This document shows, one piece after another, positions 52,796 to 61,125 of a stretch of DNA of 64,000 bases. A program made the translations under genes and the position numbers. The DNA is from Vicinamibacterales bacterium (GTDB lineage: Bacteria > Acidobacteriota > Vicinamibacteria > Vicinamibacterales > Fen-181), in the NCBI GenBank assembly GCA_036504215.1, contig DASXVO010000070.1, positions 62,001-126,000 of the forward strand. The letters run 5' to 3'. Under the pieces are notes generated by a model, which saw only the letters and a list, made by a program, of their open reading frames with translations, had not been told where the DNA came from and ran no database searches. Position 1 is the first letter of the stretch; each line of letters opens with the position of its first letter.

Positions 52796-53986
52796 ATGGC
52801 AAGCCCCTCCACGTCGGCCACTCCAATGCTCCAGCGACGGTACCTGACTGTTCCACCGGCTGTCCTCATCCTCTCGAGCGCGCATCTCGTCAACGACATC
52901 TTCGGCAACATCTACGCACCGCTGCTGCCGCTCTTCATCCCCAAGCTGGGGCTCTCGCTGACGGCGGCCGGCACGATTGCGGCCTCGATCCAGATTGCCG
53001 GTTCCATCGCGCAGCTCGTCTTTGGCCCGTTGGCCGACCGCTGGCGCCCCAAAGTACTTGCCGTGGCGGGCCCCCTCGTCGCGGTGACGTTCATGAGTCT
53101 CGCCGGGTTGGCCACGTCGCCTCTGATGCTGGGAAGCATCCTCGTGATCGGGTGTCTGGGCAGCGCCGCGTTCCACCCGACGGCCGCGGCCATCGTGAAC
53201 CGCGCGGGCGGTGATCGCCGCGGGACTGCCATGTCGGTGCACGTCACCGGCGGAGCCATGGGAAATGCGATCGCGCCGCTGATCTTCGCGCCGTTCGTGC
53301 AGCATTTCGGCCTGGACTGGACGCCGGTGCTGGCGATTCCCGCGGTGGTGCTTCTCGTCTCGTTCCTGCACCGCATCCCCGATGTCCGGCTGACGCACGG
53401 CAACGCGCCCGCAGGTTTCGGGGCGCTGAGGCCATACGCCCTGCCGCTGGCGCTGCTGTGGACAGCCGTGGTCGTCCGCACGATGGTCGCGCTCGGCTTC
53501 TCGACGTTCCTTCCCGTGCTCATGACCGGTCGTGGCCTGTCGGTGTCGCAAGCCGGTCTCGCCGTGGCCTTGTACCTGGGCGCTGGCAGCTTCGGCGGCC
53601 TGGCCGGCGGGCCCATCGCCGATCGGTTCGGCCCGCGCCGCGTCATCGCGTGGTCGCTCTTCCTCGCGGTCCCGCTGCTCGCCCTCGCGCTCATCATTCC
53701 GGGCCCTGCCGCGATGGTCGTCCTCACTGCGGGCGGCTTCTTCCTCGGGTCGACGCTGCCGGTGAACATCACCTACGCGCACGCCATCGCCCCGGTTGCG
53801 ACCGGCACGGTGTCGTCGCTGATGCTCGGGGTCGCCTGGGGAGTCGGCGGCCTGGCCGTCCCCCTGGTGGGCATGCTGGGTGACACGATCGGCCTGCAGC
53901 CGGCGCTGGGGATGCTGGCATTCCTCCCGGCGATCGCAGCGCTTCTCACGCTCCGCCTCCCGGAGCGCGCTTCGCACGCTTTGTGA
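52796..53986 (+). CDS. fsr: MFS transporter, Fsr (fosmidomycin resistance) family
   Basis: A 396-residue major facilitator efflux pump with twelve predicted membrane helices. The first helix contains LILSSAHLVNDIFGNIYAPLLPLF, the Fsr-specific beginning, and IAQLVFGPLADRWRPKV is the MFS loop between helices 2 and 3. GCLGSAAFHPTAAAIVNR is the Fsr helix 4-5 signature, and GGPIADRFGPRRVI repeats the MFS motif in the second half. E. coli Fsr exports fosmidomycin, and natural substrates of homologues are not known. ATG 52796 is chosen although a second Met at residue 11 is possible. It is divergent from the Gpi18-like gene and ends 5 bases from the convergent amidohydrolase gene. Confidence 0.9.
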   Translation: MASPSTSATPMLQRRYLTVPPAVLILSSAHLVNDIFGNIYAPLLPLFIPKLGLSLTAAGTIAASIQIAGSIAQLVFGPLADRWRPKVLAVAGPLVAVTFMSLAGLATSPLMLGSILVIGCLGSAAFHPTAAAIVNRAGGDRRGTAMSVHVTGGAMGNAIAPLIFAPFVQHFGLDWTPVLAIPAVVLLVSFLHRIPDVRLTHGNAPAGFGALRPYALPLALLWTAVVVRTMVALGFSTFLPVLMTGRGLSVSQAGLAVALYLGAGSFGGLAGGPIADRFGPRRVIAWSLFLAVPLLALALIIPGPAAMVVLTAGGFFLGSTLPVNITYAHAIAPVATGTVSSLMLGVAWGVGGLAVPLVGMLGDTIGLQPALGMLAFLPAIAALLTLRLPERASHAL

Positions 53987-53991
53987 TCCCG

Positions 53992-55035
53992 TCAGAAGCA
54001 GGGCGCCACGTTGCTGAAGATCTGCGTCAGTTCCTTCCTGGCGATCGGAAGTTGGCGCCTCATCGCGTCCTGCGCGTCGAGGGGGGACATGCCCGGCCAG
54101 TCGCTGCCGAACACGATGCGGTCCACCCCGATCTTCCGGATGTGCCGCACGAGGCGTTCGTTGGCATCGGGAAGATCGCGCTGCGCATCGGCGAGCGAGC
54201 GCAACGACGACCCGGGGGTGGCATCTGCGGCACCGGCGGGTAGCACGGTGAAGGCCAGGTCGAACAACAGATGCCGGCACACGGGTGATCGGGCAGCACA
54301 CGCCGCCGAAAAGGCGCCGAGCGACCCGTCCGTTGCACGGTCGAAGCCGCCCCACCCGCTCATGTGCGCGAGAACGACAGGCACGTCCGGGGCGGCAGGC
54401 AGGACCTGTGCGAGAACGGTCTCGGCTTCCCGTGCGCCGTAGCTTCTGGCGCGCGTGCGCATGTGAACGAGCATCGGCAGCCGATTGGCGTTGGCGGCCG
54501 CGAACACGCGTCTCACGCGTTTCACGTGATCCGCGTCTCGCAGGTCCACCGCCGAATTGGTGAAGTGGAGCTTGAGACCACCGAGGCCGATCGCCGCGCA
54601 GCGCGACACCTCGACCTCCGCATAGTCCTTCAGCGGGTTGACGCTGCAGAACCCGACCAGACGCCCCGGATAGCGCCTGGCCTCCGCAGCCGTCCAGTCG
54701 TTCTCCTCCTGCACCGCCTGGTATTCGTCGGCGACCACGATGTCCGACGTACCGAGGAGATAGGCGGCGGACACGACGACACCCTTCCGAATCAGCGCCG
54801 CATCGAGCGCGCCAATCGCCTCGGCGGCGCCCACGACCATGCGATCGCCTGGCTCGACCGGTTCCTTGAACTGCAGCTTCAACCGGACCAGCACGTCGGC
54901 CGCCCTTCGGCTCTGCAGGTGCAGGTGATGGTCGGCCGCTGGAGCGACCGGCGCCTGGCTCTCCACGCAACCGGCGGTGAGCAGTCCGATCAGCGTGAGC
55001 AGAATTGGCGGGAGGAAGAATCCGCGCGGGCACAT
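53992..55035 (-). CDS. Amidohydrolase-family lipoprotein
   Basis: A 347-residue exported lipoprotein (lipobox LLTAGC after helix PPILLTLIGLLTA) with an amidohydrolase_2 (PF04909-type) barrel. The metal-binding HxH is in ADHHLHLQS at the start of the barrel. GLGGLKLHF, LVHMRTR, VVLAHMSGWG and FGSDWPGM hold the other expected ligands (Lys/His/Asp). Members include decarboxylases and hydrolases of small ring compounds, usually cytoplasmic. The lipoprotein form points to a periplasmic or outer-membrane activity. The substrate is unknown. Start ATG 55035 directly precedes the lipoprotein signal. It shares strand with the S46 peptidase upstream (73 bases apart). Confidence 0.85.
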   Translation of the reverse strand: MCPRGFFLPPILLTLIGLLTAGCVESQAPVAPAADHHLHLQSRRAADVLVRLKLQFKEPVEPGDRMVVGAAEAIGALDAALIRKGVVVSAAYLLGTSDIVVADEYQAVQEENDWTAAEARRYPGRLVGFCSVNPLKDYAEVEVSRCAAIGLGGLKLHFTNSAVDLRDADHVKRVRRVFAAANANRLPMLVHMRTRARSYGAREAETVLAQVLPAAPDVPVVLAHMSGWGGFDRATDGSLGAFSAACAARSPVCRHLLFDLAFTVLPAGAADATPGSSLRSLADAQRDLPDANERLVRHIRKIGVDRIVFGSDWPGMSPLDAQDAMRRQLPIARKELTQIFSNVAPCF

Positions 55036-55108
55036 GGCCGGAAGGATACCATCGCAGGCATGCGGCCGGGAGGCGTGAACCTCCCGGCCCCACGCGACGC
55101 TGGCGCGT

Positions 55109-57253
55109 CTACTTCTTGACGGGCTTGGCGGCCGGCTTCGTCGTCTTCCCGACAATCTCGTCGACCAGACGGTCGGCCTTGTAGACCTTCCTCATCGCCT
55201 CGAGGATGAGCCGTGAGTCCACCGACACGGCGCGGTTGATGGTCTCTTCATAGATGAAGTAGCCGGGCAGCATCTGGATGTTGCCGTCGAAGATCAGCCC
55301 CACGAGTTCGCCCTTCTTGTTCACCATCGCCGAACCGCTGTTGCCGCCAACGATGTCGTTCGTGCTGACGAGGTCGAACGGCACCTTCGGATCGAGCGTG
55401 GCCTTGGCCTCGGCCCAGCGCGGCGACAGGTCGTAGGGCGGCTGGCCGTTGTGCTGTGCCGACCGCTCGTAGAGGCCCCCGATGTAGGTATAGGCCGGGA
55501 TCGGCTTGCCGTCTTCCACGTAGCTCTTCACGGCGCCGTACGACAGGCGCAGCGTGCCGGTCGCATCCGGATAGGCCTTGGCGCCGTCCACCACGAACAC
55601 GGCCTGGCCGATCTTCGGATACGCCGCGGCCTGAACGGCCGTGACGTCGTCTTCATACTTCTTCGTCACCGCCTGCGCGTCGGCCTCGAGCGACCGGGCC
55701 AAGACGATCATCGGATCGGTGGAGGCGTCGATCGTCGCCTTGCCGCCGGCCTTCAGCAGGTTGGCGATCTCCGAGTCCGTGATCCGGGTTGCGTCCACGA
55801 GTTCGGCGGCACGGGCCTCGGGCGTCTTGTCACCGAGGATCCGCTTCACGATCGCGTGGTCGGCGCCCAGGTACTTCTTCATGAAGGCGAGCGACTCGGT
55901 GAGATTGACCTTCTCGCGCGCCGGGGTGATGGCCTGCTGCTGCCCGCCACGGGCCATCGGGCCGCCCTGGGCAGCCGGAGTGCCGGCCGGCGGCGGCTGT
56001 CCGCCGCGAGCGCTCGAACGGCCGCCGCGCTGCCCTTCGTCCGGAGCGGGGCTGTACGCCGCCCGCACCAACTGCCGCGCCTGCTGGAACAGCTGGGAGT
56101 TCAGACCGGCGGCGTTCGCGATGAAGTTCCGGTCGGCGTCGAGCTCGCGGGCGCGCTGGATGGACTTCTCGACGATGTCCCATGCGTCGCCCAGCTCTTT
56201 CTGCTTCGCGGGGTTCTTCGCCAACTCGGTACGCAGGCGCTTCTCGGCCGCTTCCTTCTTCGCCATCAGCGCCGCGTCCTGGAGCCCCTTCACGCGGCCG
56301 CGATTCGACTTGAGGCCGTTCTGGACGCCGAACAGCTCGCTCGTGGTCTGGCGCGCGTTCTCGGCGCTGATCGCCGCCCATTTCTTGATTGCCGCCTCTC
56401 GCATCTCGGCCTGGGCGATCGAGAACGGCACGGCCACGTCGCGCTGGTATTTCAGGTGCGCGACGGTGTTCAGCCGCTGCGTGGAGCCCGGATGGCCCGT
56501 CGTGAAGACCAGTTCGCCTTCCTTGGTGCCGGCTGCCGACCACTTCAGGTAGTTCGTCGTCTGGGCCGGCTTGTCGTTCTCGTAGAGCCGGAACATCGAC
56601 ACGTCCATCGCGTAGCGCGGGTACGTGAAGTTGTCCGGATCTCCGCCATAGAACCCGGTCTGGTATTCGACACCGAACACCAGGCGGACGTCCGTGTAGG
56701 TCTTGTAGATGTAGAGGTTGTAGATCGCGCCCGCATACAGCGATACGACCTGCCTGGTGACGCCCGTCTGCGCCTCGCCCTGGATCTCGACGATGACTTT
56801 CTGCCGCGCCGCTGCCGCGTCCCGCGGCGCCATGGCCGGCGTCACCGCCGCGTTCACCCTGGCCGTGACATCTTCAATCGACTGCAGCACGCTCAGCGAC
56901 ATCCCCGGCACTTTGAGTTCGTCGGCTGCCGTCGCCGCGTAGAACCCGTTCTTCACGAAATCCTTCTCGGGCGTACTGAGGCGCTGCAGGGAGCCGAGCC
57001 CGATGTGATGGTTGGTCAGCACGAGGCCGTCGGGCGACACGATCGACCCTGTGCCTCCGCCGAACCGGACGGTCGCCGTCTGGAGGTGGTTCAGCCAGGC
57101 GTCGGTGGGTTCGAACTTGTACTTGGCCTTGATCGCGGCCTTTGGAATGCTGTTGTACGGCCAAAAACCTTCATCGGCGCGCGTGGCGACGCCACAGGCG
57201 AACGCCACGAGCACCAGCGCCAGCAGGGGCGCGCGGAACTGTTTCACTGTCAT
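55109..57253 (-). CDS. S46 family dipeptidyl-peptidase (DPP7/DPP11-type)
   Basis: A 714-residue exported serine dipeptidyl-peptidase. The signal peptide ends near TRADEGFW, and DEGFWPYNSIP is the usual mature start in S46. The chymotrypsin-like catalytic domain has His in LVLTNHHIG (His82/83) and Ser639 in GGNSGSAMVN, with NFTYPRYAMDVSMFRLY as a conserved block. An all-helical S46 domain lies between. A low-complexity Gly/Arg/Gln/Pro insertion (about residues 435-470, GGRSSARGGQ) interrupts the helical region and may be a flexible loop. S46 enzymes release dipeptides from peptide N-termini and help growth on protein. ATG 57253 was chosen over 57268 because GAGG lies 6 bases upstream. Confidence 0.92.
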   Translation of the reverse strand: MTVKQFRAPLLALVLVAFACGVATRADEGFWPYNSIPKAAIKAKYKFEPTDAWLNHLQTATVRFGGGTGSIVSPDGLVLTNHHIGLGSLQRLSTPEKDFVKNGFYAATAADELKVPGMSLSVLQSIEDVTARVNAAVTPAMAPRDAAAARQKVIVEIQGEAQTGVTRQVVSLYAGAIYNLYIYKTYTDVRLVFGVEYQTGFYGGDPDNFTYPRYAMDVSMFRLYENDKPAQTTNYLKWSAAGTKEGELVFTTGHPGSTQRLNTVAHLKYQRDVAVPFSIAQAEMREAAIKKWAAISAENARQTTSELFGVQNGLKSNRGRVKGLQDAALMAKKEAAEKRLRTELAKNPAKQKELGDAWDIVEKSIQRARELDADRNFIANAAGLNSQLFQQARQLVRAAYSPAPDEGQRGGRSSARGGQPPPAGTPAAQGGPMARGGQQQAITPAREKVNLTESLAFMKKYLGADHAIVKRILGDKTPEARAAELVDATRITDSEIANLLKAGGKATIDASTDPMIVLARSLEADAQAVTKKYEDDVTAVQAAAYPKIGQAVFVVDGAKAYPDATGTLRLSYGAVKSYVEDGKPIPAYTYIGGLYERSAQHNGQPPYDLSPRWAEAKATLDPKVPFDLVSTNDIVGGNSGSAMVNKKGELVGLIFDGNIQMLPGYFIYEETINRAVSVDSRLILEAMRKVYKADRLVDEIVGKTTKPAAKPVKK

Positions 57254-57371
57254 GCACGGCCTCGTCATCAACGGTTGAGAAAGATGCCAGATGTACGCGG
57301 AGGACACCAGGAGCCAGAGCCAACGGCTGACTCTATGTGCGGCAGCGTGTCGTGTCAAGCCGGCCGCCGGG

Positions 57372-58064
57372 CTACTTCTTTCCAGCCATCAGCTTCATGG
57401 CGTCGAAGTGCTGCTTGGCGAGGATGTCGGCATATTTCAGGACGGCGTCAGCTGACTTGTCGCCATATTTCTGGCGGATGTCGAGGCCGTCACGGACGCT
57501 CGTGAGGCTCTTCGTCATGTCGGCCATCTGCGCGGCGGCGGCCTCGCGCTGAGCCGCCGGCAGCGCGGCCAGCTGCTTCTTCGCATCGGCCTCCATCTTG
57601 GCAAGCTGCGCATCGCCGCCCATCTGCTGGTACAGCATCCGGCCGTTGGCCACGGTCTCCGCCGCGTCCTTGACCGCTTCGAATTCCGCGTCGCCCAGGC
57701 CGAGCGCCTGTCGCTTCGCCTTGAGCTTGTCGTCCATCTCCTTGCCCAGCTTGTCGTTGATGGTCACCTGCTGGAGCATCTTCGCCGTGTCGCCCTTCGC
57801 CGACTCGATGTTCTTCCTCGTCTCCTCGACGAACTTCGTCACGAGCACCAGATTCTCCTTCTGGTACTCGACGTACTTGGTGACGAGGTCCTCGGTGATC
57901 TCCACCTTCTTCGGCTCGGCCGATGCGGCTGGCACCGCGGCTGGCTGCGCGGCAGCAGCCGGTTGTCCGGCAGGCTGGCTGGCGGTTGCACCGGAATCGG
58001 CAGGTTTCTTCTGGCACGCGACAACGAGGATCAGGCACGCGGCGGCGATCAGCAGGCGCTTCAT
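57372..58064 (-). CDS. Hypothetical lipoprotein with helical coiled-coil body
   Basis: A 230-residue lipoprotein. The signal MKRLLIAAACLILVVAC has a lipobox (LVVAC, Cys17). It is followed by a Pro/Ala/Gln-rich linker (residues 20-50) that suggests a spacer from the membrane. The remainder is highly charged and helical, with heptad-like patterns: LVTKYVEYQKENLVLVTKF, KMLQQVTINDKLGKEMDDKL and MEADAKKQLAALPAAQREAA. No catalytic motif is visible. Structural or chaperone roles in the periplasm are possible, but function is unknown. It is separated by 118 bases from the S46 peptidase on the same strand and divergent from pgm. Confidence 0.75.
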   Translation of the reverse strand: MKRLLIAAACLILVVACQKKPADSGATASQPAGQPAAAAQPAAVPAASAEPKKVEITEDLVTKYVEYQKENLVLVTKFVEETRKNIESAKGDTAKMLQQVTINDKLGKEMDDKLKAKRQALGLGDAEFEAVKDAAETVANGRMLYQQMGGDAQLAKMEADAKKQLAALPAAQREAAAAQMADMTKSLTSVRDGLDIRQKYGDKSADAVLKYADILAKQHFDAMKLMAGKK

Positions 58065-58234
58065 ATCGGTCTCCAGGTTGTGAGTCGGCGACTGAGCGGC
58101 GAACGAGCGAGACTAGCTCCGCCAGCTGGCGACGTCAAGCGAGGATGGGCCACGTGGATGGGCCACGTGCACAGACTCCTTGCGCCTGCCGTCGTGCGGT
58201 GGCAGATTGGAGGGAACGCTGAACAGGAGGATAC

Positions 58235-59887
58235 GTGCCGACCAGCCCCCTCGCCGGTCAACCGGCACCCGCATCGACGCTGGTGGATCTCTCTCGCCTG
58301 GTTGCCGCGTACTACGACGAGAGGCCGGATCCCGGCCTTCTGGAACAACGGGTTGCCTTCGGCACGTCGGGCCATCGAGGCTCGTCGCTGAACCGTTCGT
58401 TCAACGAGTGGCACATCCTGGCGATAGCCCAGGCGATTTCCGACCACCGTTCGGCGACGCGGACGGACGGGCCCCTCTTCCTCGGCATCGACACGCATGC
58501 CCTGTCGCGCCCCGCGTCCCAGAGCGCGATCGAAGTGCTGGCGGCCAATGGCGTCACCCTGATGCTGGCCGAAGCCACGGAGTACACGCCCACCCCGGCG
58601 GTGTCTCACGCGATCCTCACCTACAACCGGGGGAGACGCGACGGGCTTGCCGACGGAATCGTCGTGACGCCGTCCCACAATCCTCCCGAGGACGGCGGCT
58701 TCAAGTACAACCCGCCGCACGGAGGCCCGGCTGGGGCGTCCGTCACGAATGTGATCGAAGCGAGAGCCAACGACCTGCTGGGGCAGCACCTGCGCGGCGT
58801 CAGGCGAATGCCCCTGGAACAGGCCCTGCAATCACCTGTCGTCCGACGCCACGACTTCCTCGGCGGCTATGTCGGCGACCTGCCGAGCGTCATCGACCTC
58901 GACCTCGTCCGCGCGTCCGGACTCGAGCTCGGCGTCGACCCGCTCGGGGGCGCCGGCGTGGACTACTGGCCGGCCATCGCCGACCGGTATCACCTCGACC
59001 TGAAGGTGGTCAACGAGGTCGTCGACCCCCGGTTCGCCTTCATGACGATGGACTGGGACGGCCGAATCCGCATGGACCCGTCCTCGCCGTATGCGATGCA
59101 GCGGTTGATCGGCCTCAAGGATCGGTTCGACGTGGCGTTCGCCTGCGACACCGATCACGATCGCCACGGCATCGTGACGAAGACCGCGGGGCTGCTGCCG
59201 CCCAACCACTACCTGTCCGCCTGCGTCCAGTACCTGTTCGCGAACCGGCCCGAGTGGCGGAGCGACATGGCCGTTGGCAAGTCGGTGGTGAGCAGCTCGA
59301 TGATCGACCGCGTCGCCGCCAGGCTGGACCGGCGGCTCCACGAGGTGCCCGTGGGCTTCAAATGGTTCGTCGACGGCCTGCTGAGCGGATCGCTGGGCTT
59401 CGCGGGCGAGGAGAGCGCCGGCTCGTCGTTCCTGCGCCGCGACGGCACGGTGTGGACGACCGACAAGGACGGCATCATCGCGGCGCTGCTGGCGGCTGAG
59501 ATGACGGCGCGCACGGGCCGTGACCCGGGTGAAGTCTACGCGACGCTCACCGCCGAATTCGGCAGCTCTTCCTACGAACGGCTCGACGCGCCCGCGACGG
59601 CCGGAGAGAAGCGGACGCTGCAATCGTTGTCGAGCCGGGACATCGGCGCCACCCGGCTGGCGGGCCAACCGGTCCAGGTCATCCTGACGCGGGCCCCCGG
59701 TGACGGCGAGCCTCTCGGCGGCGTGAAGGTGGTCGCCGAGGGCGGCTGGTTCGCCGCCCGACCCTCGGGCACCGAGGAGATCTACAAGCTCTACGCCGAG
59801 AGTTTCGTCGGGCCAGATCACCTCGCCCGGATCCAGCACGAGGCTCAGGCGATCATCTCGGCCGCGTTCGGCAGGCAGCCCCGATGA
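58235..59887 (+). CDS. pgm: Phosphoglucomutase (alpha-D-glucose phosphate-specific)
   Basis: A 550-residue phosphohexomutase that interconverts glucose 1-phosphate and glucose 6-phosphate. The E. coli Pgm-type start is clear: LVDLSRLVAAYYDERPD, RVAFGTSGHRGSS. The phosphoserine is Ser147 in TPSHNPPEDGG (E. coli Ser146). The metal loop is FACDTDHDRHG, the sugar-binding loop is GEESAGSSF and the phosphate-binding loop is ARPSGTEEIYKLYAESF. GTG 58235 is the start, with AGGAGG 4 bases upstream. Its last bases overlap the start of a glucose-6-phosphate dehydrogenase remnant (ATGA), so the operon once coupled pgm to zwf. The enzyme links glycogen or nucleotide-sugar metabolism to glycolysis. Confidence 0.96.
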   Translation: MPTSPLAGQPAPASTLVDLSRLVAAYYDERPDPGLLEQRVAFGTSGHRGSSLNRSFNEWHILAIAQAISDHRSATRTDGPLFLGIDTHALSRPASQSAIEVLAANGVTLMLAEATEYTPTPAVSHAILTYNRGRRDGLADGIVVTPSHNPPEDGGFKYNPPHGGPAGASVTNVIEARANDLLGQHLRGVRRMPLEQALQSPVVRRHDFLGGYVGDLPSVIDLDLVRASGLELGVDPLGGAGVDYWPAIADRYHLDLKVVNEVVDPRFAFMTMDWDGRIRMDPSSPYAMQRLIGLKDRFDVAFACDTDHDRHGIVTKTAGLLPPNHYLSACVQYLFANRPEWRSDMAVGKSVVSSSMIDRVAARLDRRLHEVPVGFKWFVDGLLSGSLGFAGEESAGSSFLRRDGTVWTTDKDGIIAALLAAEMTARTGRDPGEVYATLTAEFGSSSYERLDAPATAGEKRTLQSLSSRDIGATRLAGQPVQVILTRAPGDGEPLGGVKVVAEGGWFAARPSGTEEIYKLYAESFVGPDHLARIQHEAQAIISAAFGRQPR

Positions 59888-60102
59888 GCCATCCCACCTG
59901 CAGCCACGGGCCTTCGGAAAGTGGCGCCCATTCACATGCGCACATGGCGGGCCCGCCGGAGCTCTTCGAGGTGGTGGTGACGGCACTCGCGCAGAACGGG
60001 CTCGCGGCCAACGCCCGCCTGGTCATCGAGAAACCGTTCGGCCGCGACCGCGTCGGCGCGGGTGGCCCCTGGCTGAATCCGCAGCCTCCGATCGCGAGGT
60101 AG
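59884..60102 (+). pseudogene. zwf: Truncated glucose-6-phosphate 1-dehydrogenase (zwf) remnant
   Basis: A 72-residue reading frame overlaps pgm by 4 bases. Residues 21-53 read MAGPPELFEVVVTALAQ and ARLVIEKPFGRD, which is the signature part of Zwf around the substrate-binding EKPFGxD (about residues 115-150 of a 480-residue enzyme). After that the frame becomes unrelated (GAGGPWLNPQPPIAR). The N-terminal nucleotide-binding part and the catalytic domain are both missing, so it cannot be functional as G6PD. It looks like two deletions fused the beginning of the gene to an internal piece. A His-rich N-terminus (GAHSHAHMAG) is unlike Zwf. Translation might still occur. Confidence 0.7.
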
Positions 60103-60107
60103 CCCCG

Positions 60108-60773
60108 ATGGATGACGTCGCGTTCCTGTTCGACGTCGACAACACGCTGCTGGACAACGACCGCGTGCAGGCCGACCTCAGCACGCACATGACCCACTGC
60201 TATGGGGCCGCCGCTCGGGACCGGTATTGGGCGATCTTCGAGGATCTACGCCGAGAACTCGGCTACGCCGACTACCTGGGCGCTCTCGAGCGCTACCGCA
60301 TCGAGGCGACCCGCGACCCGCGCGTGCTGAGGATGTCGAACTGGCTGGTCGACTATCCCTTTGCCGACCGCCTCTACCCGCACGCGTTGGACGCGGTGCG
60401 CCGCGTGCGCCAGCGGGGCAGGCCGATCGTCCTGTCCGACGGCGATGCCGTGTTCCAGCCGCGCAAGGTGCTGCGGTCCGGGATCTGGGAGGCGGTCGAC
60501 GGCGACGTCCTGATCTACATCCACAAGGAGCAGGAACTGCACGAGGTCGAGCGTCTCTATCCCGCGAGGCACTACGTGCTGTTCGACGACAAGCTTCGGA
60601 TCCTCAACGCCGTGAAGAAGGACTGGAAGACACGGGTCACGACGGTGTTCGTGCGGCAGGGGCACTACGCCACGGACCCGGGGATCCTGTCGGCGTACCC
60701 GCACGGGGATCTGGAGATCGATCGGATCGAGGACATCCTCGATCTCGACCTGCCGCGTCTCGAGCAGGGCTGA
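60108..60773 (+). CDS. HAD-superfamily hydrolase
   Basis: A 221-residue cytoplasmic phosphatase-like protein. Motif I is FDVDNTLLDN (Asp9 nucleophile, Asp11 general acid), motif II IVLSDGD, motif III a lysine near IYIHKEQE, and motif IV HYVLFDDKLR. The helical cap inserted after motif I (about residues 15-85) makes it a subfamily I member similar to beta-phosphoglucomutase-like or phosphoglycolate phosphatase-like proteins. It follows the zwf remnant by 5 bases and pgm, so a sugar-phosphate substrate is reasonable but unproven. Its long C-terminus (ILSAYPHGDLEIDRIEDILD) is common in a family of uncharacterised HAD proteins. Confidence 0.85.
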   Translation: MDDVAFLFDVDNTLLDNDRVQADLSTHMTHCYGAAARDRYWAIFEDLRRELGYADYLGALERYRIEATRDPRVLRMSNWLVDYPFADRLYPHALDAVRRVRQRGRPIVLSDGDAVFQPRKVLRSGIWEAVDGDVLIYIHKEQELHEVERLYPARHYVLFDDKLRILNAVKKDWKTRVTTVFVRQGHYATDPGILSAYPHGDLEIDRIEDILDLDLPRLEQG

Positions 60774-61125
60774 GGGCGCTGCCGGAGGTCCGGCGGCTCG
60801 GCGTGGGCTGGATCACCGGGCGCCCATGAAGCCCCGAGGCGGTTACCCGGCTTCCCATACCGCGGGCGCCACCGATACTTCCTGACCATTCGCGCCAGGC
60901 GAGCGGAAGCGCCGCCAGGTTCGCCGTCGGCTGGCATTCGACCAGGGTGGCGCGGCGACTCCGAGGCCGATGGTCAACGGTTGGAGCCGGGCTTCAGCGC
61001 CTGCTCGCCGGTGACAGCCTGAACGCGATGCGTTGCAGTTCGGAGGAAGTTGTGATCGCGCCCGGCCCGACGAATCCTGGCGGACGCCGCTCAGCGACCC
61101 GGCGTGATACGCTGGGAGATTCGTC
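60774..61125. other. Intergenic region, no gene seen
   Basis: About 350 bases between the HAD gene and the ABC-F gene. No reading frame has recognisable motifs. An extended -10-like TGATACGCT lies at 61105-61113, and GGGAG at 61114-61118 is the ribosome binding site for the ABC-F gene. No terminator hairpin with a T tract was found. Confidence 0.3.

Noticed and set aside
52745-55093. Long upstream extension of the PIG-V-like gene on the minus strand
   Set aside because: The extension runs antisense to the MFS pump and through the amidohydrolase gene in another frame and has no domain. The membrane enzyme begins near 52744.
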